Shown in pieces: positions 20,211 through 22,590 of a stretch of DNA of 22,590 bases (positions are counted from its first letter, which is position 1; each line of letters starts with the position of its first letter). Below the pieces are notes generated by a model. It saw only the letters and a program-made list of their open reading frames with translations. It made no database searches and was not told the DNA's origin. This DNA is from Actinomycetota bacterium (GTDB lineage Bacteria; Actinomycetota; Thermoleophilia; Gaiellales; Gaiellaceae): assembly GCA_005883235.1 (NCBI GenBank), contig VAYE01000062.1, forward strand, positions 1-22,590, given 5' to 3'. The position numbers and the translations under genes are program-made.

Positions 20211-22550
20211 ATGCCCAACTTCCTGGACGAGCACCCGGGCAGGCGCTTCGTCGTCCGCCAGCAATCCGGAGCGCGGCCGCGCCTCGCGTTGCACCTGGAA
20301 ATGTCGGGATTTCTGCGGTCCTGGGCCGTTCCCCGGGGGCCCTCGCCGGATCCCGCGGAGAAGCGGCTGGCCATCGAGCTGGAGCGCGCTCCCGAAGGTG
20401 ACGGAGCAGTCTGGGACTACGGATCCTGCACGGCCGTCCAGGATCCGGAGGGTGGCTACCGCAGCGGCAAGCTCCTCTTCGAGCTGCGGGGACAGAAGCT
20501 GCGCGGAGTGTGGACCCTGGTCCGCACCGACGGGAAGCAGTGGCTGCTGATCAAGGAGACGGGCGATCCGCACGTCCGGCGCGGCGGGTCGTTTGCCGAG
20601 GGGCCGGTGCTGCCCGCTCAGTCCGGCGTCGACGCCGTCCGCGCGGAGCTGCTGTCGCTGGGCGCGCCCCGCCGCCGCGTGGCCGCTGCCGAGGTGCAGC
20701 CGATGCTGGCCGAGGTACAGCCGCGCCCCTTCAGCGATCCGGAATGGATCTTCGAGCTGAAGTACGACGGCTTTCGCGCCATTGCCGGGCGCGAGGGCGG
20801 GCGGGCGGTCCTCCACTACCGCCGCGGGTCGGAGGCGACGCGCGTGTATCCCGACCTCGCCGCGGCGCTGCGCGCGCTTCCGGTCGAGCACGTCGTCATG
20901 GACGGAGAGATCGTCGTGCTCGACGGGCAGGGCAGACCCAGTTTCCAAAGGCTGCAGAAGCGCGCGCTCTTGACCGCGCCGCGCGACCTCGAGCGCGCCA
21001 TTCGCGAGTTGCCCGCGACTCTCTTCTTCTTCGATCTGCTGGCCTTCGACGACTGGGACCTGCGGCCGCTGCCGCTCTCGGAACGCAAGCGGCTGCTCCG
21101 GCTGCTCCTGCCCGACCTCGGGCCGCTCCGCTACGTCGATCACTTCGTCGGGCGCGGCGAGGAGATGTTTCGCGGCGTCCGCGACCTGGGCCTCGAGGGG
21201 ATCATGGCGAAGCGCGCCGCATCGCCATATCGCTCCGGACGCTCCGCCGACTGGCTGAAGGTGCGCGCGGATCGCACCGCGGATTTCGCGGTGGTCGGTT
21301 TCTCGGCGCCGGAAGGATCGCGCTCCGGTTTCGGGTCGCTTCACCTCGCGTACGCAGACGGTGACGCGTTCGTCTACGTGGGGCGCGCGGGCAGCGGATT
21401 CAGCGAGACCGAGCTGCGCTCCTTGCGCGAGGAGTTGGAGCGCGATCGCATCGCGCGGCCGGCGTGCTCCGGGCCGTGGCCGAAAGGCCGCGGGCACGTC
21501 TGGGTGTCCCCTCGGCGCGTGGTGGAGGTCCGCTACAAGGAGATCACCGAGGACGGTCTCTTGCGCGCTCCAGTGTTCCTCCGGTTTCGCGACGACAAGC
21601 CGCCGGGCGATTGCGCGAGGCCCGGTTCGCCTCCGGCGGCCCCGGAAGAGCGCGAGGCGCGCGAGGTGGTGCCGTCGAACCTGGAGAAAGTGTTCTGGCC
21701 GGAGGAGGAATTCACGAAAGGCGATTTGCTCGCGTACTACCGCGCGATCGCGCCATGGCTCTTGCCGTACCTGCGCGACAGGGCCGTGGTGCTGACGCGG
21801 TTCCCGGACGGCGTCGCCGGCAAGTCGTTCTTCCAGAAGGACGCGCCCGACTACGTCCCCGCCTGGATCCGGACCGCGCGCATGAAGAACGACGAGGGGC
21901 GAGACATCGATCATTTCGTCTGCGACGACGCGGAGACGCTTCTCTACGTCGTCAACCTCGGGACGATCCCGCTGCACGTGTACGCGGGAAGGGCAGACGC
22001 GCCGCACCAGGCAGACTGGACGGTCATCGATCTGGATCCGAAGAGCGCTCCCTTCGAGTGGGTCATCCGGCTGGCGCGGGCGCTGCACGAGCTGTGCGAG
22101 GAGATCGGTCTGCCCTCGTTCTGCAAGACGAGCGGGCAAGCGGGACTGCACGTTCTCTTGCCGCTCGCACCGCGGTGCACGCACGAGCAGGCGCGCGATC
22201 TGGCGTTGGTGCTCGCGAACGTGGTCGAGCGCGAGCACAAGGACATCGCCACCCTCGTGCGCGCGCCCATCGAGGCACGCCGCGGCCGCGTCTACCTGGA
22301 CTGCTACCAGAACGGTTACGGCAAGACGATCGCGGCGCCGTTCTCCGCAAGGCCGGTGCCGGGCGCGACGGTCTCCATGCCTTTGCGCTGGAGCGAAGTG
22401 AAGTCCGGGCTCGATCCGCGGGCCTTCACGATCGAGACCGCGCCGCGGCGGATGCGAAAGCTGAAGCGCGATCCGCTCGCCGGGATTCTCGGACGCGAGG
22501 CCGACGTGGAGAAAGCGCTCGAGCGCCTGGGCAAGAAGCTGCGTGGATGA
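20211..22550 (+). CDS. ligD: ATP-dependent DNA ligase LigD with degenerate phosphoesterase domain
   Basis: End-joining ligase/polymerase of 779 residues in the order PE - ligase - polymerase. Ligase part (about 160-470): nucleotidyl Lys184 in FELKYDGFRA, DGEIVVLDG, EGIMAKR and SADWLKVR, then the OB fold. Polymerase part (about 490-770): DWTVIDLDP with metal-binding Asp607 and Asp609, and CKTSGQAGLHVLLPL. The N-terminal part (1 to about 126) still shows GFLRSWAVPRGPSPDPAEKRLAI-like PE sequence. However, where the family has HH..RLHYDFRLE it has RQQSGARPRLALHLEM, and the roughly 20-residue block with the second active-site segment (family LEYxxFEGxIPxGxYG) is missing. The 3'-phosphoesterase is therefore probably dead. 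ATG at 20211 has GGAG five bases upstream. Confidence 0.94.
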   Translation: MPNFLDEHPGRRFVVRQQSGARPRLALHLEMSGFLRSWAVPRGPSPDPAEKRLAIELERAPEGDGAVWDYGSCTAVQDPEGGYRSGKLLFELRGQKLRGVWTLVRTDGKQWLLIKETGDPHVRRGGSFAEGPVLPAQSGVDAVRAELLSLGAPRRRVAAAEVQPMLAEVQPRPFSDPEWIFELKYDGFRAIAGREGGRAVLHYRRGSEATRVYPDLAAALRALPVEHVVMDGEIVVLDGQGRPSFQRLQKRALLTAPRDLERAIRELPATLFFFDLLAFDDWDLRPLPLSERKRLLRLLLPDLGPLRYVDHFVGRGEEMFRGVRDLGLEGIMAKRAASPYRSGRSADWLKVRADRTADFAVVGFSAPEGSRSGFGSLHLAYADGDAFVYVGRAGSGFSETELRSLREELERDRIARPACSGPWPKGRGHVWVSPRRVVEVRYKEITEDGLLRAPVFLRFRDDKPPGDCARPGSPPAAPEEREAREVVPSNLEKVFWPEEEFTKGDLLAYYRAIAPWLLPYLRDRAVVLTRFPDGVAGKSFFQKDAPDYVPAWIRTARMKNDEGRDIDHFVCDDAETLLYVVNLGTIPLHVYAGRADAPHQADWTVIDLDPKSAPFEWVIRLARALHELCEEIGLPSFCKTSGQAGLHVLLPLAPRCTHEQARDLALVLANVVEREHKDIATLVRAPIEARRGRVYLDCYQNGYGKTIAAPFSARPVPGATVSMPLRWSEVKSGLDPRAFTIETAPRRMRKLKRDPLAGILGREADVEKALERLGKKLRG

Positions 22551-22590
22551 GCTGCGATTCCAGGCCGGCCCGGATCGCCTGGACGGGCTG
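22543..22590 (+). CDS. Possible start of a further gene (16 codons visible)
   Basis: GTG at 22543 overlaps the last codons and stop of LigD and stays open to the window end, reading VDELRFQAGPDRLDGL. The RLD pattern resembles the N-terminus of RluA-type pseudouridine synthases, but 16 codons are too few to call a product. Overlap with LigD would imply co-transcription. Confidence 0.3.
   Translation, partial: MDELRFQAGPDRLDGL

Overview
The window is GC-rich, densely coding DNA, probably from a Myxococcota (deltaproteobacterial) relative. That guess rests on the right-hand three quarters: a HEAT-repeat/PilT fusion ATPase beside a canonical PilT, a TPR-plus-Ser/Thr-kinase protein, a pseudokinase-TM-TPR protein, and a Ku/LigD pair. 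No rRNA, tRNA, CRISPR array, insertion sequence or integrase was seen. The taxonomy is inference only; no database was consulted.

Left block (1-5458). The minus strand carries a respiratory cluster, read right to left: DUF4331 protein, small exported-looking protein, hairpin, membrane-anchored cupredoxin-like protein, cytochrome c oxidase subunit II, and subunit I (cut by the window edge). Diverging from it on the plus strand is a tight three-gene module: Mo-pterin (sulfite-oxidase fold) oxidoreductase, FAD/NAD(P)H ferredoxin-reductase-like protein, and a DUF6510 zinc ribbon. This block prefers GTC for valine, unlike the GTG-rich pilus ATPase genes further right, and its gene content recalls Actinobacteria-type clusters, so it may have been acquired.

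Middle (5522-8922). A TPP-dependent pyruvate-oxidase/acetolactate-synthase-like enzyme and an aldo/keto reductase lie on the plus strand. An SGNH hydrolase converges on the reductase, and its 3' end looks cut off and joined to the end of the reductase gene.

Pilus/signalling region (8981-15647). A 953-residue HEAT-PilT fusion, PilT, a TPR protein whose C-terminal kinase domain is out of frame and lacks its glycine-rich loop, and a PAP2 phosphatase form one plus-strand run with very short gaps. A reasonable reading is two retraction-type ATPases with a kinase-linked regulator, the kinase being broken in this copy.

Right part (15650-22590). A terminator hairpin is followed by a Spy/CpxP-like minus-strand gene, then a plus-strand pseudokinase-TM-Thr/Ser/Pro linker-TPR protein. 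Next is a minus-strand run Ku > MerR-TPR > DUF72, and LigD reads away from Ku across only 27 bp. Ku and LigD form the bacterial non-homologous end-joining system; this LigD keeps its ligase and polymerase signatures, but its N-terminal phosphoesterase domain has lost the expected catalytic residues. A possible start of a further gene overlaps the LigD stop at the right edge.
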